Origin: Clostridia bacterium
Lineage (GTDB): Bacteria > Bacillota > Clostridia > Oscillospirales > Acutalibacteraceae
Direction: 5' to 3'
Assembly (NCBI GenBank): GCA_017939855.1
Contig: JAGAZW010000170.1
Coordinates: 1 to 9,003, forward strand
DNA: 9,003 bases
In this document: one piece after another, positions 1-5,552 of the stretch
How positions within the stretch are numbered: the first letter of the stretch is position 1
Layout: every line of letters starts with the position of its first letter
Translations under genes and position numbers: made by a program
The notes under the pieces: generated by a model
Told to the model about the DNA's origin: nothing
What the model saw: only the letters and a program-made list of their open reading frames with translations
The model's database searches: none

Positions 1-481
1 CTCTAAAATTATCGCGGCCAAAAACTGTGGCTATTTTATTTGTTTTAATAAACACACGATTATATTGAGCATGCTCATCAATAAAAACTGGCACATTTAT
101 AGTATTTTGATTTTCGTCTTTAAATTCCGTAATAAGCAAAAAATAATTTTCCCGTCTTGCTGAATCACTAGCATTTTTGGTTCCCCGATACGCCTCTTTA
201 ACACCATCGAGACTATCTATTATTTTAAGAAAATTGGTTTCACCTATTCCGTGATAATTTTTATTTTTATCAACCCGTAATCCTAAATTTTTGGCTTCTT
301 CCTCCGTAAATACATTTTCCCTAATATGCGATGCATTCATCACCATTGGGAGATTTTTCACACCCTTTTGAGATAACATTATTGGTGGTGTATTATCACG
401 AAGTAAAACTTCATTTCGATAGTTTTTATCATAAAGTGCCTTGTGAAGTTCGCTTTTAGCATTAACGTTTAAACTATACTG
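1..481 (-). other. Module 6 of giant protein: MuF-C/BECR-like toxin domain, incomplete
   Basis: Residues 1642-1801, cut by the window edge. After QYSLNVNAKSEL come a segment with TPPIMLSQKGVKNLPMVM, a variable stretch with NYHGIG, then RRENYFLLITEFKDE, INVPVFIDEH and KIATVFGRDNF. This order resembles the C-terminal domain of phage MuF proteins and related BECR-fold toxins, which are proposed RNases. The match is by overall pattern; I cannot verify catalytic residues. Confidence 0.5.
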
Positions 482-3400
482 CCATCCACCGCTATCATCG
501 ACGGTGGTTTTTTGTTCTGTTGAGGTTTGACTGTTTTGAGAACTTTTGGACATAGAAAAAGCAGACTCTTCTAAGTCTGCTTCTTTCTTTGCGGTATTTG
601 AGGTGTTTCCCGATTGTGCGCTATTGCGTTGACCACTCGTTCTAGAAAGTCCGAGGTCACCTGACCTGTTTCTATTTGTTTTTGATTTGATTTCACCCAT
701 CGAGCGAACGTCTGTATTTTCTCTGGTGTGTCCATCAAAATTATTATCAATAGTTCCGTCTCTTCCGGCATTGATATTACGTCCTCCAAACCCACTACTA
801 ATTCTATCAGCGGTCTGTGCAAAGGATGGTCTTTTGAAATCCCGAACATCTCCTATCACTCCTTTGTAGTATTCATATGTTTTCTTTGTAAGGCGTTCCA
901 TTATTCGATATCCAAATTCAACATCATCAAACTTTTCTATCAAATACCACCTGTTATGGTAAGAAGCTAATCTTTGATCTCCTACCTCAACTTCATCTGA
1001 TAAAGCCCAGCGAGCCGCCCATTCATTTGCATCGCTTTGAGATTCATTGAATGGCGGAAATTGATTATTAATTAAACTATATTGTACATCGTTAGAATTC
1101 CTTTTGTCAATATTATCTCCCGCTTTTTGTTGTTCCTGCCAGGCAGCTTCGGCTTTCTTATAGGTTTTAATCCATTCTTCTTCAAGTTTTACTATTTCCC
1201 AACTTGATTTTTTGCTTACATTTGCAAAAGCACTTTTGAGCTTTCTGATAGCAACCTCTACAAGCGTTTTTAACCTTTCCCAAACAATTACTGCCGCTTC
1301 CCTTGCGCCGTTTGCTTTGCGGCTCTCGGGCGATAATTCCAAAGCCAGTCTATTCAAAAAGCGATGTCCCTTTTCAAATAACATCTCTGCTACAAACTCT
1401 GCTACCATTTCAAGATTTGCCGAATGTTCGGCTTGAAGCTCTGCCTCACGTTTAGCTTCCAAATTCCCCTGATATTCTGCGTCGGTCTCGCTCTCAAATC
1501 CTTGTGTTCCTTTATAGGCAGTCCTTATAGCCTTATTATAGGCCTCTACACTTTCGTATTTTTTAGTATGGAGAACCCATATTTGAAAAACCCTACTGTT
1601 CATAACAGCGTTCGCAAAATCATGATATGCCGTTACATTGGTTTCAAGGAAATGTGTCAGTTCGTGTTTCAGAAGTTCCTTAAAAGGACTTTTGCAGTCA
1701 TAATCGAAAATTATCTCTTTCTTCGCTTTATTGACCTTTGAATTTGCCTTTTGAGGTTCACCGTCTTCATCAAGGATTACTTTGCCATTTTTATCCCTTT
1801 TATATAAATCTGCAAATCCTATCTTCCAGCCCAATTTTTTTGCAACCTTAAATAGCAACATTTGACCTTCGGTCTTCCTCTGATGACCTACTATTTCATC
1901 TGCCATACCGTCTATCCAAGAAATTTTTTCCTTGCTTAGGTCCGGCTCACTAACCATACTTTGGATTGAATCAAGATACGCATCTTCCCAATTTTCGTAA
2001 TATTCTTCTTCAACCTCCACATTTCCACCCTGCGGCGCTTGGGCGGTTTGGGTGGAGTCGATATCACCCTCAACATCATAATCGCCCTCTGCACTATTTT
2101 CAGGCATAGAAAAAGCAGCCTCATCCTCTGAGGTTGCTACATTTGTTTCATTATTTAAGTTTTTAGGCCCGCCGCTTTGAGTTTGGCTTTGAGTCTCTCT
2201 ACGTATTCCATACTGTCTTCGCTCATCAAATTGTCGTACATTTTCTGATATTTTGATGAGTTTTGGCTTTTCTCCTCTGGCAACGTCGTTTGAGTAGTGC
2301 GAGTATCCATCTACTAATCCCTCCGTGTTGATTATTGTGTTGAAATTTTGGGTTGGTGTATCACCATATTGCTTTATAATTCCCGGCGGTATAAACCTTC
2401 CTGTTTCAACGTATCGGTTTAAGGCCCTTCCTATTGCTTTGCCATTTGGCAACTCGTTAAGATGCAAATAGACCGAGTATCCGTTATCTTTTAAAAGTTG
2501 AATTTTTGCGATTAAAGATTCAACTTTGTTACCGCCAACAATAGGCCATACTATATTTTCTCCTTTTTTTAGAGAATCTCCCAAAACATCATCAATTATA
2601 TCTTGACTCTCCCTATGTACCGCATTGGCGCCTATACCGTTATCAAACTCAGGCAATTCTTCCTTTGCCATATCACTATCGATAACTCGGGAGGAATAAT
2701 ATTCAGAAAGTGGGTCCACAAGAACGCTTGATTTACCTGCTGCAGAAAGACCAATAACAATATCTGCTCGGCGCTCTTGTTTTAAAATATCATTATACAC
2801 CACTTTACCACTACTGTCAACCGTTGCGCTACCTAATGCAAGTAGTTTTTGGGCAACATTTTTTCTTATAGCAGCTCTTTCGGGTGTGTTTATGGTATAC
2901 GTTTCAGTACGTGAAGAAGCCTCGTCAAGTAATTGTGAAATAACAGGGTCTGCGTTTATCTCTTCAATAGAAATATCTTCGCCGTTTTGCAGGCGCTGAA
3001 TCAAATCCATAAGTTCAGACGTTGGCGGAATTAACGGTTCTCCTTTTTTACTGTCTTCAATTTCTAAAGAATTGTCATTACTATTTTCATTACCCATTTC
3101 CTGTAATGAGCTGTTTTGTTGTGAAGCAGACATTGTACCACCATCAGCACTCTGTTGCAACGGTGTTTTTTGCCCCGTCACCGCCGATAACGCAGCGTTT
3201 AAATTCCTCTCGCTGTCGGATGTGGTGCTTTGAGCGTCGCTAATCTCGTTAGCGTTGATTTCACCCTCAACATCATAATCGCCCTCTGAACTATTTTCAG
3301 GCATAGAAAAAGCAGCCTCAGTTTCTGAGGTTGCTTCGCTTACTCCGCAATCGGGTTTTAAAACGCCATTTTCTGCAATAGTTATAATTTGGTTGGGATA

Positions 3401-5404
3401 TAGCGCTATGGCGGAAAAACTTCCAACATCTTCACTTTGATTTCTATATATTATTCCGTCATAGCCGTTGTCTTTTAGTATATCTCTTACAGCGTTCATA
3501 GCGGGATTATCATAAGTTTCATCCCACCAACCGTCTAATTGAGATAATTCGTCATACTGCGTTTGCGATATTATACCGGCTTCACGTAATTGTTCGGCTA
3601 CATCACATGCAGCCCAGTTACCTGAATAATCTTTTAATTCTATAGGCTTTGTAATGTTACAATATGTTTCCTTATAAATTCCATCAGGAGTATCAGGATT
3701 TTCTTCTTTGGTCTGTGAATACCTGTCGTGTGCCGCATCTATTGTTCCTAAATGGAAACCGATATCTCCTTTTTCAAAAACGTCGAACTCAGCTGCAGTC
3801 CAATGATAAAGAGAAAGTATGTTGCCGTCCTCATCTTTGAAAATGGTATCTTTGAACCTTTGCTTGACTTCCTCACTTAATATCCTTCCGGTTGTATCCT
3901 TACCAGTTAAGTCTATTTTTGAAACATCTCGAAGTATACCCTCTTCAAGTCCTGTTGCATCTTGCTTCGAGGCTTTGGATCGAACCATCCAGCCGCTTTC
4001 GCCCGCTGCAAGTCTGCCAACACCTCGTCCTTTTGTTTCTCCCAGTATTTCCACAAGTCGAGCAAGTGCTCTGGTATTTTTACCTTGTTTCCGTACGCCG
4101 TTTCGGCTTCCACTAGCGGCTGATATTTTTCCTCTTCCCAATAACTCGGGGTTGTTACTGCCATTTTTTTCACCTCTTGAATTCATTATACCACCGTTCT
4201 CACTCTGTTGCAACGATGTTTTTTGACCCGTCACTGCCGATAACGCAGCATTTAAATTCCTCTCGCTGTCGGATGTGGTGCTTTGAGCGTCGCTAATCTC
4301 GTTAGCGTTGATTTCACCCTCAACCCCATAATCGCCCTCTGAGCTATTTTCAGGCATAGAAAAAGCAGCCCCATCCTCTGAGGTTGCTTTATTGTCTCGG
4401 AGTGATATAAAATCAAGTCCTATATCTTCATTAAATTTTTGACTAGCTTCAACCACAGCGTTCCAGTCTGAAAAAATCGAAGAAAATTCTTTTGTAGCTA
4501 TTTGAGAATTTTCGGAAACGTGACCATTAATATATGCAGTTAATTCTGTTAAAAACTTTGAAACATATTCTACAGAATTAATTATATCATTAATCTCGGT
4601 TTCAGACAGTTTCCGTTGCAACTTTTGTTCTATTTTTGAACGGTGATGATTATCAAATATTTTTCTTGCTAAATTTAAATACCCATCCGAACCCCATTTG
4701 ATATTTTCACAAACAACAGATTGATATTCTGCATAAGCTTTTGTGTCGCCTTTTTGATTCACGTGCACAGCCTCGTGGGCAGCCATATTCACACTCGAAA
4801 GACTTGCCGTGCTTGAAACATATACTGTACCATCAGGCGCCGTTACAGCTTCATAATGCGATACAGTTATGCCGCCTTTATTGCTTTCAGTCATCCCTTC
4901 GCAATATATTGCGTTTATGCCCGCCGCCTTCAATATCTCTACTGCATTGGAGGCATCCGACCAATCCGCTGCTTTAGGTGTATATGCGAAAATAGATTTC
5001 CCTATATTCCGTATTTTTCTTCCGCTTTTTTGCTGAGCTCCGCTATTTCTTCGGGCGAAAGTTTCTCCATCTTCCTTCCAAGCGTTTCGGCTTTCCTCTT
5101 GAGTTCGGGAGAATGTTTTTTCGGATTGCTCACCGCTTCGGAAATTTCCTTGGCCGTCAAATATCTTGGCATTAGCATTACCTCCGCTATTATTGTTTGA
5201 ATTCATTATACCACCGTTCTCACTCTGTTGCAATGATGTTTTTTGCCCCGTCACTGCCGATAACGCAGCGTTTAAATTTCTCTCGCTGTCGGATGCAGCG
5301 TTAGTCTTTACACTCGAAGCGACAGTTCCTGTTTTTGCTACGTTCATAAGCTCAAGATACCTTGATATTCTTTGTGTTGCCGACGAGCTACCTTTGAACA
5401 CCAT
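1..5404 (-). CDS. Giant multidomain polyvalent (toxin-laden) protein, 3' end outside window
   Basis: One frame stays open across the whole region, giving 1801 codons from the first in-frame ATG at 5404, and leaves the window on the left without a stop. In order I see a HExxH metallopeptidase-like module (residues about 136-338, HEAVH at 210-214), an ADP-ribosyltransferase-like module (517-676), a zeta-toxin-type P-loop kinase (836-1020, GLSAAGKSS at 885-893), a second HExxH module (HELTH at 1247-1251), an unrecognised domain (1449-1515) and a MuF-C/BECR-like domain (from about 1642). Low-complexity linkers separate them, several made from near-identical repeat cassettes. This architecture is that of the polyvalent proteins of phages and conjugative elements, thought to be delivered with the element's DNA and to act on the recipient cell. 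No strong SD precedes 5404, so the start is uncertain. Three small ORFs are nested in its +1 frame. Function as a whole is inferred. Confidence 0.85.
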   Translation of the reverse strand, partial: MVFKGSSSATQRISRYLELMNVAKTGTVASSVKTNAASDSERNLNAALSAVTGQKTSLQQSENGGIMNSNNNSGGNANAKIFDGQGNFRSGEQSEKTFSRTQEESRNAWKEDGETFARRNSGAQQKSGRKIRNIGKSIFAYTPKAADWSDASNAVEILKAAGINAIYCEGMTESNKGGITVSHYEAVTAPDGTVYVSSTASLSSVNMAAHEAVHVNQKGDTKAYAEYQSVVCENIKWGSDGYLNLARKIFDNHHRSKIEQKLQRKLSETEINDIINSVEYVSKFLTELTAYINGHVSENSQIATKEFSSIFSDWNAVVEASQKFNEDIGLDFISLRDNKATSEDGAAFSMPENSSEGDYGVEGEINANEISDAQSTTSDSERNLNAALSAVTGQKTSLQQSENGGIMNSRGEKNGSNNPELLGRGKISAASGSRNGVRKQGKNTRALARLVEILGETKGRGVGRLAAGESGWMVRSKASKQDATGLEEGILRDVSKIDLTGKDTTGRILSEEVKQRFKDTIFKDEDGNILSLYHWTAAEFDVFEKGDIGFHLGTIDAAHDRYSQTKEENPDTPDGIYKETYCNITKPIELKDYSGNWAACDVAEQLREAGIISQTQYDELSQLDGWWDETYDNPAMNAVRDILKDNGYDGIIYRNQSEDVGSFSAIALYPNQIITIAENGVLKPDCGVSEATSETEAAFSMPENSSEGDYDVEGEINANEISDAQSTTSDSERNLNAALSAVTGQKTPLQQSADGGTMSASQQNSSLQEMGNENSNDNSLEIEDSKKGEPLIPPTSELMDLIQRLQNGEDISIEEINADPVISQLLDEASSRTETYTINTPERAAIRKNVAQKLLALGSATVDSSGKVVYNDILKQERRADIVIGLSAAGKSSVLVDPLSEYYSSRVIDSDMAKEELPEFDNGIGANAVHRESQDIIDDVLGDSLKKGENIVWPIVGGNKVESLIAKIQLLKDNGYSVYLHLNELPNGKAIGRALNRYVETGRFIPPGIIKQYGDTPTQNFNTIINTEGLVDGYSHYSNDVARGEKPKLIKISENVRQFDERRQYGIRRETQSQTQSGGPKNLNNETNVATSEDEAAFSMPENSAEGDYDVEGDIDSTQTAQAPQGGNVEVEEEYYENWEDAYLDSIQSMVSEPDLSKEKISWIDGMADEIVGHQRKTEGQMLLFKVAKKLGWKIGFADLYKRDKNGKVILDEDGEPQKANSKVNKAKKEIIFDYDCKSPFKELLKHELTHFLETNVTAYHDFANAVMNSRVFQIWVLHTKKYESVEAYNKAIRTAYKGTQGFESETDAEYQGNLEAKREAELQAEHSANLEMVAEFVAEMLFEKGHRFLNRLALELSPESRKANGAREAAVIVWERLKTLVEVAIRKLKSAFANVSKKSSWEIVKLEEEWIKTYKKAEAAWQEQQKAGDNIDKRNSNDVQYSLINNQFPPFNESQSDANEWAARWALSDEVEVGDQRLASYHNRWYLIEKFDDVEFGYRIMERLTKKTYEYYKGVIGDVRDFKRPSFAQTADRISSGFGGRNINAGRDGTIDNNFDGHTRENTDVRSMGEIKSKTNRNRSGDLGLSRTSGQRNSAQSGNTSNTAKKEADLEESAFSMSKSSQNSQTSTEQKTTVDDSGGWQYSLNVNAKSELHKALYDKNYRNEVLLRDNTPPIMLSQKGVKNLPMVMNASHIRENVFTEEEAKNLGLRVDKNKNYHGIGETNFLKIIDSLDGVKEAYRGTKNASDSARRENYFLLITEFKDENQNTINVPVFIDEHAQYNRVFIKTNKIATVFGRDNFR
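556..581 (-). terminator. Terminator-like hairpin plus T5 at the end of nested ORF 3
   Basis: A perfect 8-bp stem (AGCAGACT with AGTCTGCT, loop 568-573), extendable by A-T pairs, followed by TTTTTCTATG. The loop holds the TAG of nested ORF 3. Stem sequence differs from the other linker hairpins but the pairing is kept and one codon is missing, so structure appears to be preserved. Confidence 0.5.
571..849 (-). CDS. Nested small protein 3 (92 aa), +1 frame inside the giant gene
   Basis: The ATG at 849 is preceded by AAAGGAG nine bases upstream. The 92-residue product starts MFGISKDHPLHRPLIELVVG, continues with acidic and hydrophobic helices (SMPEETELLIIILMDTPEKI) and ends in a basic tail RKKQT. 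This is the third ORF in the same +1 frame. The giant frame across it is low-complexity (NRNRSGDLGLSRTSGQRN, NTSNTAKKE). The TAG stop (571-573) lies in the loop of a hairpin followed by T5, exactly where an intrinsic terminator would end this small gene. I see no clear promoter upstream. It precedes the MuF-C-like module. The family is not recognised. Confidence 0.55.
   Translation of the reverse strand: MFGISKDHPLHRPLIELVVGLEDVISMPEETELLIIILMDTPEKIQTFARWVKSNQKQIETGQVTSDFLERVVNAIAHNRETPQIPQRKKQT
855..1060 (-). other. Module 5 of giant protein: unrecognised small domain
   Basis: Residues about 1449-1515. The segment is rich in aromatic and acidic residues (WAARWAL, YHNRWYLIEKFDD, YEYYKGV) and looks folded, unlike the linkers on either side. 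A QYSL motif (residues 1441-1444) stands just before it. I do not recognise the family. Its 3' end runs into the region shared with the nested ORF 571-849. Confidence 0.4.
1130..2000 (-). other. Module 4 of giant protein: second HExxH zincin-like domain
   Basis: Residues about 1136-1425. HELTH at residues 1247-1251 (bases 1652-1666) sits in the helix KELLKHELTHFLE. Downstream, after a charged helical segment, comes MVAEFVAEMLF with E1336 and E1340 as candidate third ligands. A lysine-rich region with helices and RREA-like charge patterns follows. It differs in sequence and spacing from module 1, so it is not a duplicate. It could be a peptidase acting on host targets or on the polyprotein; this is inference. 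Confidence 0.6.
2061..2138 (-). repeat. Linker cassette copy 4 (hairpin half only)
   Basis: Contains the hairpin-T5 and the AFSMPENSAEGDYDVEG-coding stretch almost unchanged from copy 3. It then diverges into a different linker, with no promoter half. It separates the zeta module from the second HExxH module. Confidence 0.85.
2110..2138 (-). terminator. Terminator-like hairpin plus T5 in linker copy 4
   Basis: Arms AGCAACCTCA and TGAGGCTGCT (nine of ten paired) followed by TTTTTCT. It lies within the frame just after the zeta module. Confidence 0.4.
2345..2899 (-). other. Module 3 of giant protein: zeta-toxin-type P-loop kinase domain
   Basis: Residues about 836-1020. A Walker A loop GLSAAGKSS lies at residues 885-893 (K891, S892), followed by VIDSDMAKEELPEF, then GANAVHRESQDI, and a long helix-strand pair ending NGYSVYLHLNELP, with RYVETGRFIPP after it. 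This order matches zeta toxins embedded in polyvalent proteins, which are related to the UDP-N-acetylglucosamine kinases of epsilon-zeta systems. No epsilon-like antitoxin gene is visible beside it. Linker copy 3 lies upstream and copy 4 downstream. Confidence 0.75.
3132..3160 (-). promoter_or_regulatory. Internal promoter-like element in linker copy 3 (weaker)
   Basis: TTGCAA (3155-3160), 17-base spacer, TACAAT (3132-3137). The -10 is one mismatch from consensus and no small ORF follows. It may be a decayed or orphan copy, or it may drive a shorter transcript across the zeta module. Confidence 0.35.
3307..3335 (-). terminator. Terminator-like hairpin plus T5 in linker copy 3
   Basis: The arms extend to 11 bases (one A-C mismatch) around a three-base AAA loop, then TTTTTCT. 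This is the longest stem of the set. Within the coding frame it encodes ATSETEAAFSM, just after the ART module. Confidence 0.45.
3377..3856 (-). other. Module 2 of giant protein: ADP-ribosyltransferase-like (ART) domain
   Basis: Residues about 517-676. The module opens with FKDEDGNILSLYHWT, a typical first ART motif in which H534 would contact NAD. It closes with DNGYDGIIYRNQSED and a segment ending in YPNQIITI, the usual end of ART domains in polyvalent proteins. Such domains transfer ADP-ribose from NAD to a target macromolecule. It follows the nested ORF at 3913-4164 and is followed by linker cassette copy 3. The family call rests on motif pattern only, and the catalytic glutamate is not assigned with certainty. 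Confidence 0.6.
3913..4164 (-). CDS. Nested small protein 2 (83 aa), +1 frame inside the giant gene
   Basis: The ATG at 4164 has AGAGGTG five to six bases upstream; a GTG at 4173 would add three residues but overlaps that SD. The protein starts MAVTTPSYWEEEKYQPLVEA, contains IPEHLLDLWKYWEKQKDEV and GWFDPKPRSKM, and ends VYFEMFQK. Its five tryptophans and regular helical patterning look like a folded protein. The giant frame over the same bases is Gly/Ser/Arg/Lys-rich and unpatterned (GSRNGVRKQGKNTRA). The frame relation (+1) is the same as for nested ORF 1. It follows a promoter-like element in linker copy 2 and directly precedes the ART module. The family is not recognised. A separate antitoxin or accessory protein is possible. 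Confidence 0.65.
   Translation of the reverse strand: MAVTTPSYWEEEKYQPLVEAETAYGNKVKIPEHLLDLWKYWEKQKDEVLADLQRAKAAGWFDPKPRSKMQQDLKRVYFEMFQK
4185..4213 (-). promoter_or_regulatory. Internal promoter-like element ahead of nested ORF 2
   Basis: TTGCAA (4208-4213), 17-base spacer, TATAAT (4185-4190) with an extended TGG, identical to the element in copy 1. The predicted leader to the ATG at 4164 would be only about 14 bases, with the SD near the 5' end of the RNA. Confidence 0.55.
4360..4388 (-). terminator. Terminator-like hairpin plus T5 in linker copy 2
   Basis: Arms of 10 bases (AGCAACCTCA and TGGGGCTGCT on the minus strand) with one mismatch and one wobble, followed by TTTTTCT. It lies inside the giant frame and encodes KATSEDGAAFSM. 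It looks like an intrinsic terminator, but inside a translated gene it might be masked by ribosomes. Confidence 0.4.
4391..4999 (-). other. Module 1 of giant protein: HExxH metallopeptidase-like domain
   Basis: Residues about 136-338. The zinc-binding motif HEAVH is at residues 210-214 (bases 4763-4777), preceded by a strand-like segment on a predicted beta hairpin. About 73 residues later comes FLTELTAY, where E287 is a good candidate third zinc ligand in a gluzincin-like arrangement. Upstream it begins right after the nested ORF at 5002-5172, and downstream it ends at a linker cassette. It may cut a host or element protein, or process the polyvalent protein itself. The substrate cannot be read from the sequence. 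Confidence 0.6.
5002..5172 (-). CDS. Nested small protein 1 (56 aa), +1 frame inside the giant gene
   Basis: An ATG at 5172 with GGAGG eight bases upstream opens a 56-residue ORF in the +1 frame of the giant gene, ending at TAG 5002-5004. The protein is highly charged and predicted helical: it starts MPRYLTAKEISEAV and ends EEIAELSKKAEEKYGI. The giant frame over the same bases is low-complexity (SGGNANAK, QQKSGRK), the pattern expected when the small ORF is the constrained frame. An extended -10 promoter-like element lies about 33 bases upstream, giving a short leader holding the SD. An alternative ATG at 5178 is too close to the SD. The ORF directly precedes the HEAVH module. I do not recognise a family; an inhibitor of that module is a guess. 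Confidence 0.6.
   Translation of the reverse strand: MPRYLTAKEISEAVSNPKKHSPELKRKAETLGRKMEKLSPEEIAELSKKAEEKYGI
5199..5295 (-). repeat. Linker cassette copy 1 (promoter-containing half)
   Basis: A 97-bp copy that by eye differs from the matching part of copy 2 at about four positions. It encodes the SDSERNLNAALSAVTGQ linker and carries the promoter-like element ahead of nested ORF 1. It lacks the hairpin-T5 half found in copies 2-4. Confidence 0.9.
5205..5233 (-). promoter_or_regulatory. Internal promoter-like element ahead of nested ORF 1
   Basis: TTGCAA (5228-5233) and TATAAT (5205-5210) are separated by exactly 17 bases, and TGG directly before the -10 makes an extended -10. A transcript starting about 7 bases downstream would have a leader of about 26 bases containing GGAGG before the ATG at 5172. 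Match to sigma-A consensus seen directly; activity inferred. Confidence 0.55.
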
Positions 5405-5518
5405 CTCTACAAACTGTTCTTTTAGTGTTGTGTCACTTGAAATTATTTTTTGTTGCGATTTGGTGATTTTTTTGCCTGAAATCGCTGCATTTATAATATT
5501 TGCCGCTTTTACAAAAAA
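5405..5518 (-). other. In-frame coding-like extension without a start codon; probable 5' truncation
   Basis: The giant frame stays open for 38 codons upstream of its first ATG, back to a TAA at 5519-5521. This stretch contains no ATG, GTG or TTG, yet it reads as a plausible helical protein (residues such as AANIINAAISGKKI followed by KEQFVEMVFKG). It starts inside the T-run of the ypeB terminator, so there is no room for a promoter or RBS. I infer that the gene lost its original 5' part when it was joined to ypeB, or that translation starts at 5404 and this is untranslated remnant. Confidence 0.55.
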
Positions 5519-5549
5519 TTAATTCGGACCACATACTGCAGTCCGGATT
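5513..5549 (-). terminator. Intrinsic terminator of ypeB
   Basis: Right after the ypeB stop, the minus strand has a stem AAU-C-CGGAC / GUCCG-A-AUU (8 pairs, one mismatch, 11-base loop) followed by AATTTTTT. It would end the ypeB transcript. The open frame of the giant gene begins within this T-run. Confidence 0.65.
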
Positions 5550-5552
5550 TGC

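Larger units (their letters stand above)
3131..3335 (-). repeat. Linker cassette copy 3 (full length)
   Basis: Nearly identical to copy 2, including the hairpin-T5 and the second inverted repeat (3238-3254). Its -10 is TACAAT rather than TATAAT, and no nested ORF follows. It separates the ART and zeta modules. Confidence 0.9.
4179..4388 (-). repeat. Linker cassette copy 2 (full length)
   Basis: A full cassette of about 210 bp. On the minus strand it runs: hairpin-T5, AFSMPENSSEGDY-coding stretch, a second short inverted repeat (CGCTAA..TTAGCG at 4291-4307), then the promoter-like element. It is closely similar to copy 3 across its length. It separates module 1 from nested ORF 2 and the ART module. 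Confidence 0.9.

Noticed and set aside
1936..2124. 62-codon minus-strand ORF, also in the +1 frame of the giant gene, starting in hairpin copy 4
   Set aside because: Unlike the three accepted nested ORFs, the SD-like AGAGG touches the ATG, the product is an irregular basic/hydrophobic string, and the giant frame here moves into the well-patterned start of module 4.
2061..5295. CRISPR-like array, because of the repeated blocks
   Set aside because: The repeats are long (about 80-210 bp), unequal, about 1 kb apart and in-frame within one coding sequence; nothing resembles short regular repeats with unique spacers.
1..5404. The region as a decayed pseudogene or series of separate genes
   Set aside because: The frame is open without a single stop over more than 1800 codons and the modules all lie in that one frame. 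Decay would have introduced stops or frameshifts. Only the 5' end is suspicious.
3819..5522. Several plus-strand ORFs of 70-135 codons opposite the giant gene
   Set aside because: They are antisense shadows, rich in Ser/Pro/Leu/Phe, with the linker repeats giving the same peptide more than once, and I saw no SD supporting them.
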